NCBI GenBank assembly: GCA_039654915.1
Contig: CM077596.1
Coordinates: 68,821,751-68,885,750, forward strand
DNA length: 64,000 nucleotides
DNA from: Aquilaria yunnanensis
Taxonomy: Eukaryota; Streptophyta; Magnoliopsida; Malvales; Thymelaeaceae
Direction: 5' to 3'
The position numbers and the translations under genes are program-made. The notes below the pieces were generated by a model, which saw nothing but the letters and a program-made list of their open reading frames with translations, was not told the origin of the DNA and searched no databases. Below are positions 1 to 13,256 of the stretch, piece by piece (within the stretch, counting starts at the first letter, position 1; each line of letters begins with the position of its first letter).

Positions 1-432
1 TGTTCTTTAAGATAATTATGTATTTTTAATTGATGTAGAGTCTCTTGATAAATGGCTTATTAGCTTCTTTTGGTGTTCTGATATTTATTCAGGAGCATGT
101 GACTTTCCTTTGCCCTTTTATCCTCCATTAAGTTGTTTTGCACCATATTGGTGTTTATATGCAACACATGGATAACTTGGGCATGGTTATATGGGACTGC
201 TCTAAAGCTTCACGTGCATGCCCACATTGTAATTGGATTTGATATTGCAGTTCTTAGTTAGTCATTGTTATGCTGGACCTAATTTCTCTCTATCTCTTCA
301 AAGTTTTAAGCCAGATTATGCTTTTAAGTTCTTCACGCACTTCACTCTTAGAAGTTATATTTTGAGAGTTATTCCTGTTTGATTAGTCTGGCAGATAGCT
401 GAATGACAGTATAATGCAGGTTCTCTGTGCAG
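1..432 (+). other. intron of the MIP2-like gene
   Basis: This T-rich stretch ends in a polypyrimidine tract and TGTGCAG immediately before the first visible exon. No open coding frame in it matches the family, so I read it as the 3' part of an intron whose upstream exon is outside the window. Confidence 0.75.
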
Positions 433-3400
433 GACTACAGGAAATTTCGTATTACGCCAGTTAATGAAGCTGCAGTAACACTTGCTGAAAGTGGAAAGAT
501 TGGGGCCTTGAACCTCCTTTTCAAACGCCATCCTTATTCTCTGAGTTCCTTCATGCTGGAAATACTGGCTGCAATTCCTGAAACCATTCCTGTGCAATCA
601 TATGTGCAACTTCTTCCTGGGAGGTACCCTCCAACAAATATTGCAATGAGGGAAGAAGATTGGGTTGAATGTGATGGGATGGTCAGGTTTATTAAGAAGT
701 TACCTGAGAATCATGAAATAGCTTCCCATATAAGAACTGAACCTATCATCAGGCGTTCCCTTGGCTCCATTTGGCCCTCAATGGATGATCTTTCCGCTTG
801 GTACAAGCACAGAGCGAGAGATATTGATTCTTATAGTGGTTTGCTGGAGAACTGCCTCTGCTTGGTTAATGTAGCTTGTGAAAAAGGCATATATCAGTTG
901 CAGCAATTTTTTGAGGATATCTCATACTTGCACCAGCTGGTTTATTCTGATAATGTTGAAGCTGAAATGAGCATTGGTATGAGCCTGCTTGCATGGGAAA
1001 AGTTGTCTGATTATGAAAAATTTAAAGCAACGCTTAAGGGATGCAAAGAGGAGGATATAGTTGAACAATTGCACAGTAAAGCAGTTCCATTTATGCGAAA
1101 AAAGATGCATGATTCAATACCGGGTCAGGAGCAGGCTGTGAATGGCCATTTCCCAGGAGGTAATGGGAAGGATGGATCATTTCTGGTTAGATGGTTGGAG
1201 GAGGTTGCTTCGGAGAATAAGCTGGACTTATGCTTGATTGTTTTTGAGGAAGGTTGCAAGGAGGTCGAAAGCTGTGGCTTCTTTAGGAATGCAACTGAAG
1301 CTGTGGATTGTGCCCTTCAGTGTATATACCATTGTACATCTACTGATAGGTGGGGTACCATGGCTGCAATATTGTCAAATCTTCCACATAAGAGGGGTAA
1401 TGTACTCTGAACTCGGAGTCCCAGAAAATGAGGTTTTCAATTCCTGCATTCATTTTTCATTGGTCAAGTTTTATTGTAATAATTTTTGCCATCACTATTT
1501 GATCATTTAGCTGGCAAAACATTTTGTTAAGTCATCATCACAGTTTTGAGTGCTAATTCCTTGTACAAAACAGTTCACACTCAAAGCTCTTTCCTTCTTT
1601 TCCACTTTTCCTTTTGAGTGGTGTACAAATCTCTTTTAATCACCTAGTTTGCAAAAGCATCTTTTCTTTTTCGTTTACTCTTCTTTTTTTGGTCTGTTTT
1701 TTGCTTAGATTGTCATTGTCTCAATTTGTTGTCCAACTCCTTTTACAAAATGGTAAAACACAGACTGTTCCCTGCTTTAAATTTTGGCTGATATGTATAA
1801 CAACTTCACTGCCTCTAATTGATTCTGTCCTTGGAAGATATCTGCTTGGTGGCTAACAGGCTGATTTTGTATTGTATTTGCTAGAGCCCCGCCATCATAA
1901 TTATGAAAGCTTCTTCCTCTTAGTTGTTCATGCTGATCCAGCAATTCTTTTTATACCTGACTGCTGTATGCTTTCTTGCAGTCATTGTGTAGCATCATGC
2001 AGTCTATGATTTGTAGTGTATTATACTATTATGTAATTTGAACATTTAATCTATTATTCAAGCAATCTTTTTTTTCCTGTGCAAATGGTTGTGTAATCTA
2101 GCAGATGCTGAGATTGCTATTGGAGATCTAGAGCAGAGATGTAAAGTGTCTGAAGGACATGTTGAGGCTGGAAGATTGCTGGCTTTTTACCAGGTGCGGC
2201 TTATTTCTGGTGCTCTCTGTTGTTTGGATGCCCTGGTGAGATCAACAGCAAAAGCAGTTGTTTCTCATTGATTCATATAGAATATTTACTGGTATTGATT
2301 CATATGAAAGTTGTTAAGGGTTTCCTTTGGTAAATTTAGGCGTGATAATCTGTTAGTAACGCAACTATCATATGCTTGGCGTAGGTGCTTTTTGCAATAT
2401 GTACAATTATTCAGTGATCTGAAATATATATGTGGGCTATTTTTCTGTCTACTGGTATAATTTAGAGACTTCTTTTTATAGAGTTTTGTCACCCATAATT
2501 ATTTCAGATCACTGATAGCAGAAGGCATCTTGAGTTGAAGTTGAAGTTGTGATTAGTACATTCAGATCTTTATCTGCTGTCCAAACAACAAAACAATAGC
2601 ATAGCTGAGCAGTGGCTCCACTTTGCAGGTGCCTAAACCCATTAGCTTTTTCCTAGAGGCCCATTTGGATGTGAAGGGTGTAAAACAGATTCTTCGCCTT
2701 GTGCTTTCAAAATTTATGCGGCGCCAACCTGGTCAGTCCGATAATGATTGGGCGAATATGTGGCGAGATATTCAATTTTTGCAAGAGAAGGCCTTCCCTT
2801 TTCTGGACCTTGAATATATGTTGACGGAGTTCTGCAGGGGACTTCTGAAAGCTGGAAAGTTTTCTCTAGCAAGGAATTACCTCAAGGGTACTGGTTCAGT
2901 TGCTTTGTCAACAGAAAAAGCAGAAAATCTTGTTATTCAAGCTGCGAGGGAGTATTTCTATTCTGCTTCAAGCCTTAATAGCTCAGAAGTAAGTGTGCTG
3001 TTCCCGTAATTTATTTGGATCTCAGTGTTCCTGTTGCTTACTAAATAGATGAAGAACATTGGCATCTTTCTCTTTTGACTGCCATTTCATTTTGATAAAA
3101 TTAAGATTCCTCATGTATCCTAATGTACTGTGAATCAAAAGCTCAGTTTTTTTCTTTGTTTCCCTTGACTGATTGAATGCCTGCAATACCTCTTAGATCT
3201 GGAAGGCCAAGGAATGTCTGAATATATTTCCTTGTAGCAGAAACATTAAGGCTGAGGCTGATCTTATTGATGTTCTCACTGTTAAACTTCCAAATCTTGG
3301 AGTGACTCTCTTGCCCATGCAATTCCGACAAATAAAAGATCCCATGGAGATTATAAAGATGGCAATAACTCAAACTGGAGCATATCTACATGTTGAAGAA

Positions 3401-6400
3401 CTAATTGAAGTTGCCAAACTACTTGGATTGAACTCATCTGAAGAAACATCGGCTGTGCAGGAAGCTATTGCTAGAGAAGCTGCTGTTGCTGGTGACCTGC
3501 AATTGGCCTTTGATCTATGTGTTGCTTTGGCCAGAAAAGGACATGGTCTTGTTTGGGATTTATGTGCTGCAATAGCAAGGGGTCCTTCTCTTGAGAATAT
3601 GGATATAAATTCTCGAAAACAATTGCTTGGTTTTGCATTAAGCCATTGCGATGAAGAATCAGTAGGTGAGCTGCTCCATGCTTGGAAAGATCTAGACATG
3701 CAAGGGCAGTGTGAGACTTTGATGATGTTAAGTGGAATAAGTTCTCCAACATTCTCAATTCAAGGCACCTCTGTTATCTCACTTCCTGGTTACAGTACTC
3801 AAGACATTGTTGACCTGAAAAATTGTTCTGAGCTCGCTGAAGGGACAAACACTGATGATCAAGAGGCTCATCTTAATAACATAAAAAATACGCTTAGCAT
3901 TGTTGCCAGGAGTTTACCCATTGAAAATGGGGGTAGTTGGGACTCTGTTTTGAAAGAAAATGGGAAGGTCTTGTCTTTTGCTGCCTTACAACTTCCATGG
4001 TTGATTGAACTAACTAAAAAGGTAGAATTTCAGAAGAAATTTTCTTCAACTGTGATTCCTGGAAAGCAATATGTAAGTGTGAGAACACAAGCAGTCATAA
4101 CTATTTTGTCCTGGCTGGCAAGGAATGGTTTTGCTCCTACTGATTATTTGGTTGCTTCTGTGGCAAAGTCAATCTTGGAACCACCAGTTACGGAAGAGGA
4201 TGATGTCATGGGTTGCTCCGTCCTGTTAAATATTGTTGATGCTTTTATTGGGGTGGATGTGATAGAAGAGCAGCTGAGAACAAGGAAGAGCTACCAAGAA
4301 ATTTCTAGTATCATGAACATTGGGATGACCTATAGTATGTTGCATAATTCTGGACTTGAGTGTGCAGGTCCTGCTGAACGGAGAGACCTGCTACTTAGAA
4401 AGTTTAAAGAGAAGCACAAGTTTACCAACTCTGGTAATTGGTTTTATGCATTGTAGCTTTTCTGAACAAGATGGCTGGTGCATATTCCTGGCATCTCAAC
4501 CTTCTGTGCCTCACACGTCCTTGTTAAAATAAAATTCTGTTATTAATTTTGTTACGTATTTGCAGATGAAATAAACAAGATCGACAAAGTACAGTCGTCA
4601 TTTTGGAGAGAGTGGAAACTGAAATTAGAAGTGAAAAAGCATATAGCAGATCAATCTAGAGTACTAGAGCAAATCATGCCGGGGGTTGAAACTGCACGAT
4701 TTTTGTCAGGTGATATCAATTACATCAGAAGTACTGTCTTTTCGTTGATTGACTCACTAAAGTTTGAGAAGAAGCAAATCCTGAAGGATTTACTGGAATT
4801 GTCTCATACCTATGGTTTAAGCCAGGCCGAGGTACATCATTCATGCTTCTCAGTTGGTTCTGTGAGGATGTTGTTGAGCCATTAAATGATGCTATGTTCT
4901 TTTGCAGGTGATGCTACGGTATCTAACTTCAGTCCTCACTTCTGATGTTTTGACCAACAATGATATCATGGCTCAGTTCTCGGACATCAAGGAAGGGATA
5001 CTAAGTTATGCCCCAGAGGCTATCAAAACTTTATCGTTGGTTGTATACCCTGTAATTAATGGTTGCAAAAAACAGCGCCTTGCTATAATATTTGGCCTTC
5101 TTTCTGACTGCTACAGTCAGTTGGTGGAAACCAAACAACCCTTACCAATTGTGTATCCAGATTTAGCTCCCCCACTTTCCATTGAGTTACCTCAGTTTTA
5201 CAAGTTGATTCAGCAGGAATGTGAAAGAATTTCTTTTATAGAGAGCTTGAACTTCAAAAACATTGCTGGATTAAGTGGTGTAAATTTGCAGTGTTTCAAT
5301 GGTGAAGTATATTCTCACGTTGATGAAGTTAATCTGGATGCTTTGTCGAAAATGGTACGGAATATGTCAACTATTTTCAAGGGCTCTATGCCTGAGGGTC
5401 TTATATCATGGCAGGATGTCTATAAGTATTTCCTGCAGAATTTACTGAAGACTGTGGAGAATAGAGCTAGAAACATGTTTGAAGCTGAGAATTCTGAGAA
5501 CTTTCTAGACTTCATTGCCCAACTTGAGCAGATCTATGACTTCTGTAGAATCTACATTAAACTCTTGGAACCATCAGACTCCTTCGACATCATGAAGCAG
5601 TACTTCACTGTAATCCTTCCTCTACACATTTCTTCAAGTATTCCAGATACCCCAACATGGCAGGACTGCCTTGTTTCACTTTTGCATTTCTGGATCAGAT
5701 TGTCCAAAGAGATGCAAGAATTTGCATCAAGTACAACTTTATTTGAAAGCACAAGATTTTATCCTGAATGCTTAATGAGTTGTCTAAAGGTTCTTATGAA
5801 ATTGGTTATGGAGGACTCCATCTCTCCAAGTCAATGCTGGGGCTCAATCATTGGCTACCTCAAACATGGTCTGACTGGTGACCCTGCTATTGAACTTTTC
5901 ATTTTCTGCAAAGCCATGATATTTTCTGGTTGTGGTTTTCAAGCTGTTTCAGAAGTGTTCTTGGACTCGGTAGTGCAATGTCCACTACCTCTTGACTTAG
6001 ACTACCAGGATCTTCCCCATCTCTATTTGAAGGCATTAGAATCCATTTTGCAGGATTTGGAAGGTGGAGCTCTGGAATATGAGAAATTATACCAGTTGGT
6101 GTCATCTCTAGGCCATTTAGAAGGTGATCTGGAGGAGCTGAAGAGGGTAAGATGCATTGTCTGGGAAAGAATTGCCAGATTTTCTGAAAATTTGCAGCTA
6201 CCTAGTCATGTCCGAGTTCATGCTCTAGAGTTAATGCAATTTATTTCGGGTAAAAGTATTAGGAGCTTTCCATCTGAGTTGCAGCAGAATGTTCTCTCCT
6301 GGGAAGGGTGGGATGAGGAACTATTTGGGATTAACAAGACTGAAACTGCTAACAGTGACAGGTTACTGGATCCAGCACAGAGTTCCAGTAGGTTTACAAA

Positions 6401-7505
6401 TACTTTGGTTGCCCTTAAATCATCTCAGCTTGCATCATCCATCTCTCCGAGCATCGGGATTACTCCTGATGATCTTTCAGATGTTGATGCAGCGGCTTCA
6501 TGCTTCTTGAGGCTTACTGAAGTAGCCACTGGCACCCCTCATTTCAAGGTTTTACTGGCAATTTTAGAAGAATGGGAAGGCCTATTTGTGGTTAGAAAAG
6601 AGGAGCTAGCCACTGCAGAAGCCACCAATGCAGAACATAACTGGAGCATCGATGATTGGGATGAAGGATGGGAGAGCTTCCAAGAACTCGAAGTTGTGGA
6701 GAAGAAGAAAGATACTGCTGGTGCGTTTCATCCTTTGCATATTTGTTGGGCAGAACTCTTGACAAAACTCGCAATCTCCCAATCTGGAGATGTATTAAGA
6801 TTGATTGATGAGTCAGTGTCAAAATCTGGCGTAGTATTGCTTGATGAAGGTGATGCACGGAGGTTAAGTCTGACTATCATTGGCGACAATTATTTGATGG
6901 GGTTGAAGATAACACTAATTCTACCTTATGAATCATTGCAGTTGGAGTCACTGGGTATGATGGAAGAGAAGCTGAAGCAAGAAGGCATCTCTGATGCCAT
7001 GGGCGGGGACCATGAGTTCTTGTTGCTTGTCTTATCATCTGGGGTTATATCAAATATCATCAGTGAATCTTCTTATGGTACCATCTTCTCTTATATCTGC
7101 TATCTGGTCGGTAACTTGTCTCGCAAGTTTCAAGAAGTTCAGTTGTCAAAGCAGGCTAGGAGAAAGAAAGATGAACATGGGGGCAACACTGAGGCCATGC
7201 TATTTCTATTCACAAGAATCTTGTTTCCAGCTTTTGTATCGGAGCTGGTGAAGGCAGATCAGCATATATTGGCTGGATTTCTTATAACAAAATTCATGCA
7301 CACAAATCCTTTACTTAGTCTTATTAATGTTGCTGATGCGAGTCTGCACAGATATCTTGAGCGGCAGCTGTATACTCTCTCCTCTGATTCTGGGGAAACA
7401 AATACCAAAGAGATTTTACCAAACACAGTTTCAAAATTGAAGGGAAGACTTAGGAATCTGCTTGAATCTGCATTGTCATTGCTTCCCAGGAACGATAGTA
7501 GATGA
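433..7505 (+). CDS. MIP2: MIP2/NBAS-like Sec39-domain protein, C-terminal part (5' end outside window)
   Basis: The product resembles plant MAG2-interacting protein 2, the NBAS/Sec39 homologue of the Dsl1-type tether (with ZW10, RINT1/MAG2) that captures Golgi-to-ER COPI vesicles at the ER. Six exons are visible: 433-1396, 2105-2193, 2629-2988, 3197-4433, 4566-4831 and 4908-7505. All have AG/GT borders and compatible phases, giving 1837 codons plus TGA. Family-typical stretches include EGHVEAGRLLAFYQVPKPIS across the exon 2/3 junction and LPNLGVTLLPMQFRQIKDPM in exon 4. The large last exon (866 codons) is mostly helical in character, has a Trp/Asp/Glu-rich patch around 6630-6700, and ends in a short basic tail. 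From memory the Arabidopsis protein has about 2,400 residues, so roughly 500-600 N-terminal residues (NBAS N-terminal region) lie off the left edge. The reading frame is open throughout and the gene looks functional. Family assignment is from recognition, not from a search. Confidence 0.93.
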
Positions 7506-9840
7506 AAAATGCTTCCAGATAGCCATACTTTGAGACTTTTTGACACATACACGCAACTGTTCCTGCATTTGCCTTGGGAGAGTATGTATACTAGATTTTC
7601 TGTGCATGAACATTAGCACAATCTTATGCAGGTCAGCTACCCACGGAGGCTCTGGTATAGGTTCTTTTATTTGCTTTTACCCGCGTCTTTTTTTCCCTGC
7701 GAGTTGTGAAATCGTGAAGGTGATTGACTACAGTGAGGATGGCTGCCTGTGCACTTGCTTGTTGAATGTGGCGGCCATGCCATTGTTGTCATCTGGATGC
7801 GAACTGGGGGCGGGTTCTAGCATTCAGGATTCCTGGAAGTTTTAGAGATGCGTTAGATTCGTTTGAGTTTGTGGACACAACCATGGCATCTCTTATCAAG
7901 TTGGAGCAACTTATATTGGTTGCTTATTTTGTGCTATGACAGAAGTTTTACGACCTCGTGAATTCGTGATGTGCTGTGTAGTCCTGCACAATCTCATTCT
8001 TTCCATTCGTGTAGCTTTCATGTACTATGAAACTTTTCTGTGGAAATTTAATTTAAATCAGGATCGAATGAAGTTATTTTGGACGGCAGTAGTTTTTATT
8101 TTTCCCGTTTTGTTGGTAATCGTTATTTGAATAAGATTATTGTGCAAAAGAAAAAAAAAAAAGGAGGAATGTACCAGTTTCAAGTCTAGCGACAGCGTTA
8201 GTCGAATTAAGCTACTCTACTAACGCCATAATGGCGCATAAATTTTCATTACACTTGCAGGCGAAAACCTGATTTCTTTACAGCATGAATTGTTATTATT
8301 TCCTCAGAAGCATTAATTATGTTAAAATAAAAAATCTCTTATTTCTTTATGAGTAATATGTTCGTCCCACTTCAATCAAGTCTTACTAGTTTTTTTTTAA
8401 CAAAATTCTATTCAAATTTACTATTACTATAATGTAGTAACACTTCAATCAATTTCTCTCAAATTTCAGACAATTTTTAAAAATCAGCACGGTAACAAAT
8501 CCCAACCATATAAAAAAGGAAAAAGTCATGTAAACTCTCCAATCTACCAAACTTAAAAAAATTGATAAGATTTTTTTTTTTTAACTCAAGTATTTATTAG
8601 GTATACTGGGTATGAGAGTTTATTTAGGAAAATTAAGAATAATAGTTGCCTTGTTCTTGAAATTGAAGAACGTTAAATTGCAATTTGCAGCGTTCAACAC
8701 ACAATATGCCTTGGTAGGAGTCAAATCAATTGGAGGCTGGGAATGCAGCCTACTGCCAATTAGTAGTAAATAATACTAGTGAATGATTAGAAAAATTTTA
8801 ATTTTTTTAAAAAAATAGAACAATACTTTTGTGATTTCTGGAAATGAAAAAAATTCAAATACTTCATCTTTCTTCATTTCTTTACAACATGCACTATTTA
8901 CAACAATTAATTTATATATATTTTTTATCTTCAACATGTTTGTGTGTGTGTGTAACTTTCATATACAAATAATAAATGAAAACTTATAATTTCTAAATAT
9001 AATTTTTTTAAAAATTTTTATCAAATAATAAATATAAATAAATTTAAATCAAACATAAGTGAAAAATGTTAAATGTCACAAATAATATGGGAAGATGATA
9101 GCAATAAATAATAACCCAAAAGGCCATACTTCCAAACTAACATATTTCTATTTTTTGTTGTTCTAGATCTCTGTAACATTTTTGTATTTAATAAATGCTT
9201 ATCCTATTACTCTTTAAATTATTATTTTAATATTTATTTATTTTTCATTTTTTAATTTATGTTCAAAATATGAATAATAAAAATAAAAATACATGTTTTT
9301 TTCTCTTGCTCAACCTCCATTCCAAGTACAAAGTTTGAAGCATTCGGCATTTTATGACATTATGTATAAAAGTAAGAGAAGCTTAGAGTCAAGCCCTAAA
9401 CCTCCGGCATTCACATGGAGTAACTTAAAGCATCTGGAAGACAGGAACAGCATCTCTAAGACCTAACTCACTAGAAAGTGGAATAATTTAAAGTGGAATG
9501 ACGAGTAAATTACCGGGGGGGAAAAAAAAAAGAGAACAAGTTAATTTAAGGTTGGCGGTAAAACTGAACCGCGCGGTGGATGGACCGAACAAGAATTCAT
9601 TCAACTCAGAAGCAACAGCATTCCTTATCGCGGCATATAGCGGTTGTCGTACACGCGCAATAAAATAAGCGCGTGCGTGTTTTACAAATTCCAAGTGGAA
9701 AGACGAGTAGACTCAGATAGATCGAGTCGTCCAGACGTTCTCATCGACCCCAAAAAGTTACGAATCGATTCCAGAGACATCTTTCTTCGATGACTTTTCG
9801 AGTTGTTCGTCCATCGAAAGCGAGGCGAAGGTGAGAAGGG
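7506..9840. other. intergenic: MIP2 3' UTR, then AT-rich DNA and F-box promoter
   Basis: About the first 600 bases are the probable 3' UTR of the MIP2-like gene, ending near an A-rich tract at 8149-8162. From 8280 to 9330 the DNA is very AT-rich, with a short (TG)n at 8940-8953 and no recognisable gene. The last 350 bases become GC-richer and contain CG-rich inverted motifs; I read them as the F-box gene promoter and 5' UTR. Confidence 0.6.
9651..9680. promoter_or_regulatory. paired CGCG-box motif upstream of the F-box gene
   Basis: ACACGCGC at the left and GCGCGTG at the right form an imperfect inverted pair separated by an AT-only spacer, about 170 bases before the F-box start codon. CGCG boxes are known CAMTA-type binding sites, and the ACACG/CGTGT arms also resemble ACGT-class elements. 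Function here is inferred from position and motif only. Confidence 0.35.
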
Positions 9841-11380
9841 ATGGAGAGGCTGCCTGGTGATCTGTCGCTCAAGATTCTCCACTTGCTTGATTACCGCAAC
9901 CTTTCAGCCGCTCAACAAGGTACCCACCCTTCGTTTATTCCTTCTCCGATTCCAATGCCGATCGTTGGTTTTCTGATCCGATTTCGTAACTTAATTTGAG
10001 TCTTTGTTTTGTGTTGAGATCAGCAACGTAGTTCATGCAATTCAATTTAGGTATCTCGAGGTTAGATCGGGATTGATGGATGGATTTTAAACATTAATAA
10101 TTCTGTTCACCAGGTTTATCGACGGCTTTATGTTGCTTTAAGCAATGAAGCTATTAAGAAGATGACTTTAACTGATCCCAATATTTTGAATTTCCCAGGT
10201 TCACTGAAAGTCTACATTCTACTTTATATAGACTTGTCTAACTATCTTCTTGGATAGGTGGCTTAAGTGAAGACACTAACGTTGGTAGAGAGCGATAGGA
10301 ATCGACAACGCTAGGTTAAAGCTTCTTCTTTTTTTTTCGAATTGATTGGGTGATTGATACTTGTATTGCTGCTCTTTTAATACTTCAATATGACTTTGTC
10401 TCGGAAGAACGTCAGCAGTTAGCACTGGAGCTTCTGAAAAGCTTTCCAACTGTAGCTTTTAATGTTAGAGGTCTAGAGAAGCTATCTTAGACATCCATAA
10501 ATTATCGGAATTTCTCATACTAATCACAAATGCAAATTCCAAATAAACACTATCTGGAAAATTGGGAAGACTTAGCTTCAGGTTCAAATTGCAGTTATTA
10601 GATTTCGCAAGAAAGCATATTAGATTTTCTTATTCAGAAGTGATTTAGGCCAAACCATCTCTTGCTGGAATACAACCACAATAACTATTTCTACTCATTG
10701 CCATCTCGTTTACATCTCTGCATAAAGGCCAAGCATGTGGTAATGATAGCGGTGGTGCTTGACCAGCATTTCACTTCTTAAATAGTCGTGAGAGTTTTTT
10801 TCAGGAATGTGCCTTTCTTTAAACTCTTAATATCGTTTTTTTTTATAAATGTTTCAGACTTTTAATTCGAATTCAACAGAAGCATTGAAAAGTTTTTTAT
10901 CTCGTGTCATATAGTTTGCAGGAAATGAAAGATGTTGGCCTCAGAAGACATCTTATGGTCCAAGCTCTTTAGGGAGAGGTGGGGAGAAGATCATGCTGCA
11001 TCCTATGAGCCAACCTCCAGTTCAAAATCTTGGAAAGCCGTTTACCAGACACGAGACCGCTGTGACCGAATTGGATTGTAAGTGCTGAAATGTTCGTTAC
11101 ATAATGGAGTGATCGTGTGCTTACATATATTAAACAGGTGTGCTGGCTTAACTATTCCAGTGGGCGTAAGATAATTAGAGAGGGCCGCCACTACTATATG
11201 GTTCACCGGGGTGAGATCCAACAGTATTTAGGTTCCAAGAGAAAGAGGAAGGAGCATTCCAACGGAGAACTGGAGGCAGTGGCAGAGGAGCCTTGTCACA
11301 GTATTCTTGATAAAATCATTTTCTTTGTCGGAGACTTGGAAGTTGCGTTGGCTGATGCAAAACGCAATCAGGCGCCATAA
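9841..11380 (+). pseudogene. small F-box protein gene with in-frame TGA
   Basis: The best model has three exons: 9841-9919, 10915-11077 and 11161-11380, joining to 154 codons. Exon 1 starts MERLPGDLSLKILHLLDYRN, a clear F-box N-terminal half. Exon 2 continues VCRK-stop-KMLASEDILWSKLFRERWG, where F-box proteins normally have Trp at the stop position (VCRxWK), so TGA at 10926-10928 looks like a TGG-to-TGA change. Exon 3 (GRKIIREGRHYYMVHRGEIQ) is intact and in phase, ending at TAA. F-box proteins recruit substrates to SCF ubiquitin ligases through SKP1. If translated from Met at 10932 the product would lack most of the F-box. Alternatives are a sequence error, an unrecognised micro-exon, or a different acceptor near 10914-10931; the other AG choices there break the frame. 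The short first intron and tidy phases suggest a recently inactivated gene. Confidence 0.7.
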
Positions 11381-11667
11381 AATTATCGACATAGAAGAAC
11401 TGAACCTGTGAGTTTAACTGTTGTACTCTGTATATGAAGTAGGCGCTGGTAAACAAAATTCATCCAGTACTGTTGTCTGTACATTGGGGGTTATGAAAAC
11501 GTCCGCTTTGTTTGTTCTTTACGTTTTCATCGCCTGTAATTTTAGTTCTTGTTTTATGTAGATTCACGATAAATGTAGAAAACTTTGATCATTCTGTCTT
11601 CCTAATAAAATCATTGCTTGTTCTTTGGCAAGTTCTAGCCTGCATATCTTTTTTCCTGGAGAAAGAT
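11381..11667 (+). other. 3' flank of the F-box gene
   Basis: Probable 3' UTR with a possible AATAAA-type signal at 11604. No coding signal is seen. The first MULE inverted repeat begins at about 11668. Confidence 0.5.
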
Positions 11668-13216
11668 AAAAAAAAGTCTTATAACTTTTGCAATTTTTCT
11701 AAGTAAGTTTTATATCTTTACGACTTTATATTTGAGTCTTATATCTTAAAAAATGTGATTACTGATAGTCTTATAGATGGAAAATTTGATGGAAATTTGA
11801 TGTGGCGGAAAACGGATGTTAAAAATAAGGGTAAAAAATTAAAATTAGACATCTAACTTTGTAACTTTTATAATTAAGTACTAGGTTTCTATTTTCTCAC
11901 AATTCACTTCTGAATTCAAAAGAAATTTAGAACTATGTAACTCTAATTGGAATGTGAAGGTTGGTTTATTGCTTTTGTGCTTGAAATTTTTAGAAAATGT
12001 TTAAAAGAAACCATTTCTTCTTCTTCTTCTTCTTCTTCTTTTTCTTCTTCTTCTTCCCTAAATAAACTATTATATTTCCTATGTTTTAAGGCTATTGATT
12101 TCCATTATGTCAATGGAATATAACATGAGAATGAGGATATCACGTCAATTGAACCATTTAAAAACTAGCACTTTACTTACTTAACAATCACTTGAAAAAA
12201 TTCTTTCAAAATGTAATTAATTATTTATGAGTTATTCGACTCAAAAATAAAATTTTAAAAAATACTATATTTTAAAAATATATTTTGAGATCATTAACTT
12301 ATTGAATTTCATTTGATGTACAAGTCAAATGAAAAATTAAAAATATTAATTAATAATAGTGTATTAAATAGTGCATTACTTAATATTTTATAGTCAATTT
12401 GTAATATTTCATTGTATATATATTTCACTGTATTTTATGGATTCCATTATAAGACGATATAATCTTTTTCTTGTTAATCATTCATGCTTTTATAGAAGCT
12501 TGGAAGAACAAACTACAAAATTTTACAAAATAAGCCATAAGTGATATTTATATCGGCAATAACAATGTAATAATGATGATTTCACTGATGATGAAAAAAT
12601 GGATTTATAAACTAATGAATACATAAATATATAGGAAGACTAATTAATTACAAAATTGTGCGGCAGTATAATCAAGTCATTAACATCTAGATCAGGATTG
12701 AAGTCATTTAGCTTCAGCTTTCTTGCCAGAACATGATCCCACTATTGCTTATGGGAGGTGTTTATTCCGCTCCCTGCTGGGAATTCTCTATTTCCAGAAG
12801 CTTTGTATGTTTTAAATTTTTGGATTATGATTAATGTTATCGCTTGAAAGCTTGTATTTTTTTATTGGAAAGTATGAAAATTGTTCTTTGTTCTTCCCTC
12901 ACAGGGAAAAAAGAGAAGAAAATGTAGCGGGTTTGTGCTTAAAGAACAGCGGCACTAGAAAAGAATATTTATGGTTCTAGGGGTGAGTTGCAAAAAAATA
13001 AGAACCTGGTGACTTAATTATAAAAGTTACAAAGTTGGATGTCCAATTTTGATTTTTTTCCCCTTATTTTTAATGTTCGTTTTCCACCACATCAGATTTC
13101 CATCAAGTTATAGGACAAACAGTAATCATGTTTTTTAAGATATAGAACTCAAACAAAAAGTCGTGAAGATATATTACTTACTTAGAAAAGTTGCCAAAAT
13201 AATAAGACTTTTTTTT
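11668..13216. mobile_element. non-autonomous TIR element with about 260-bp inverted repeats
   Basis: The left arm (11668 to about 11930) and right arm (about 12970-13216) are inverted copies. They begin with eight A then GTCTTA and end TAAGAC then eight T, and share blocks such as TTCTAAGTAAG and TAAAAAATGTGATTACTG with a few differences. The interior has a (TTC)n tract at about 12018-12056 and no ORF of note. Long TIRs suggest a MULE. No target duplication is visible outside the poly-A/T ends, so boundaries are approximate. It carries no transposase. Confidence 0.75.
12016..12057. repeat. (TTC)n microsatellite
   Basis: About fourteen TTC units with one TTT interruption, inside the TIR element at 11.7-13.2 kb. 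Confidence 0.9.
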
Positions 13217-13256
13217 AACATTTCCCCCTTTTTTTCCCCGATGTGCATTAACAATT

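Noticed and set aside
3370..3758. Two minus-strand open frames within the MIP2-like exon
   Set aside because: They are antisense shadows of a clearly coding plus-strand exon, with no homology of their own.
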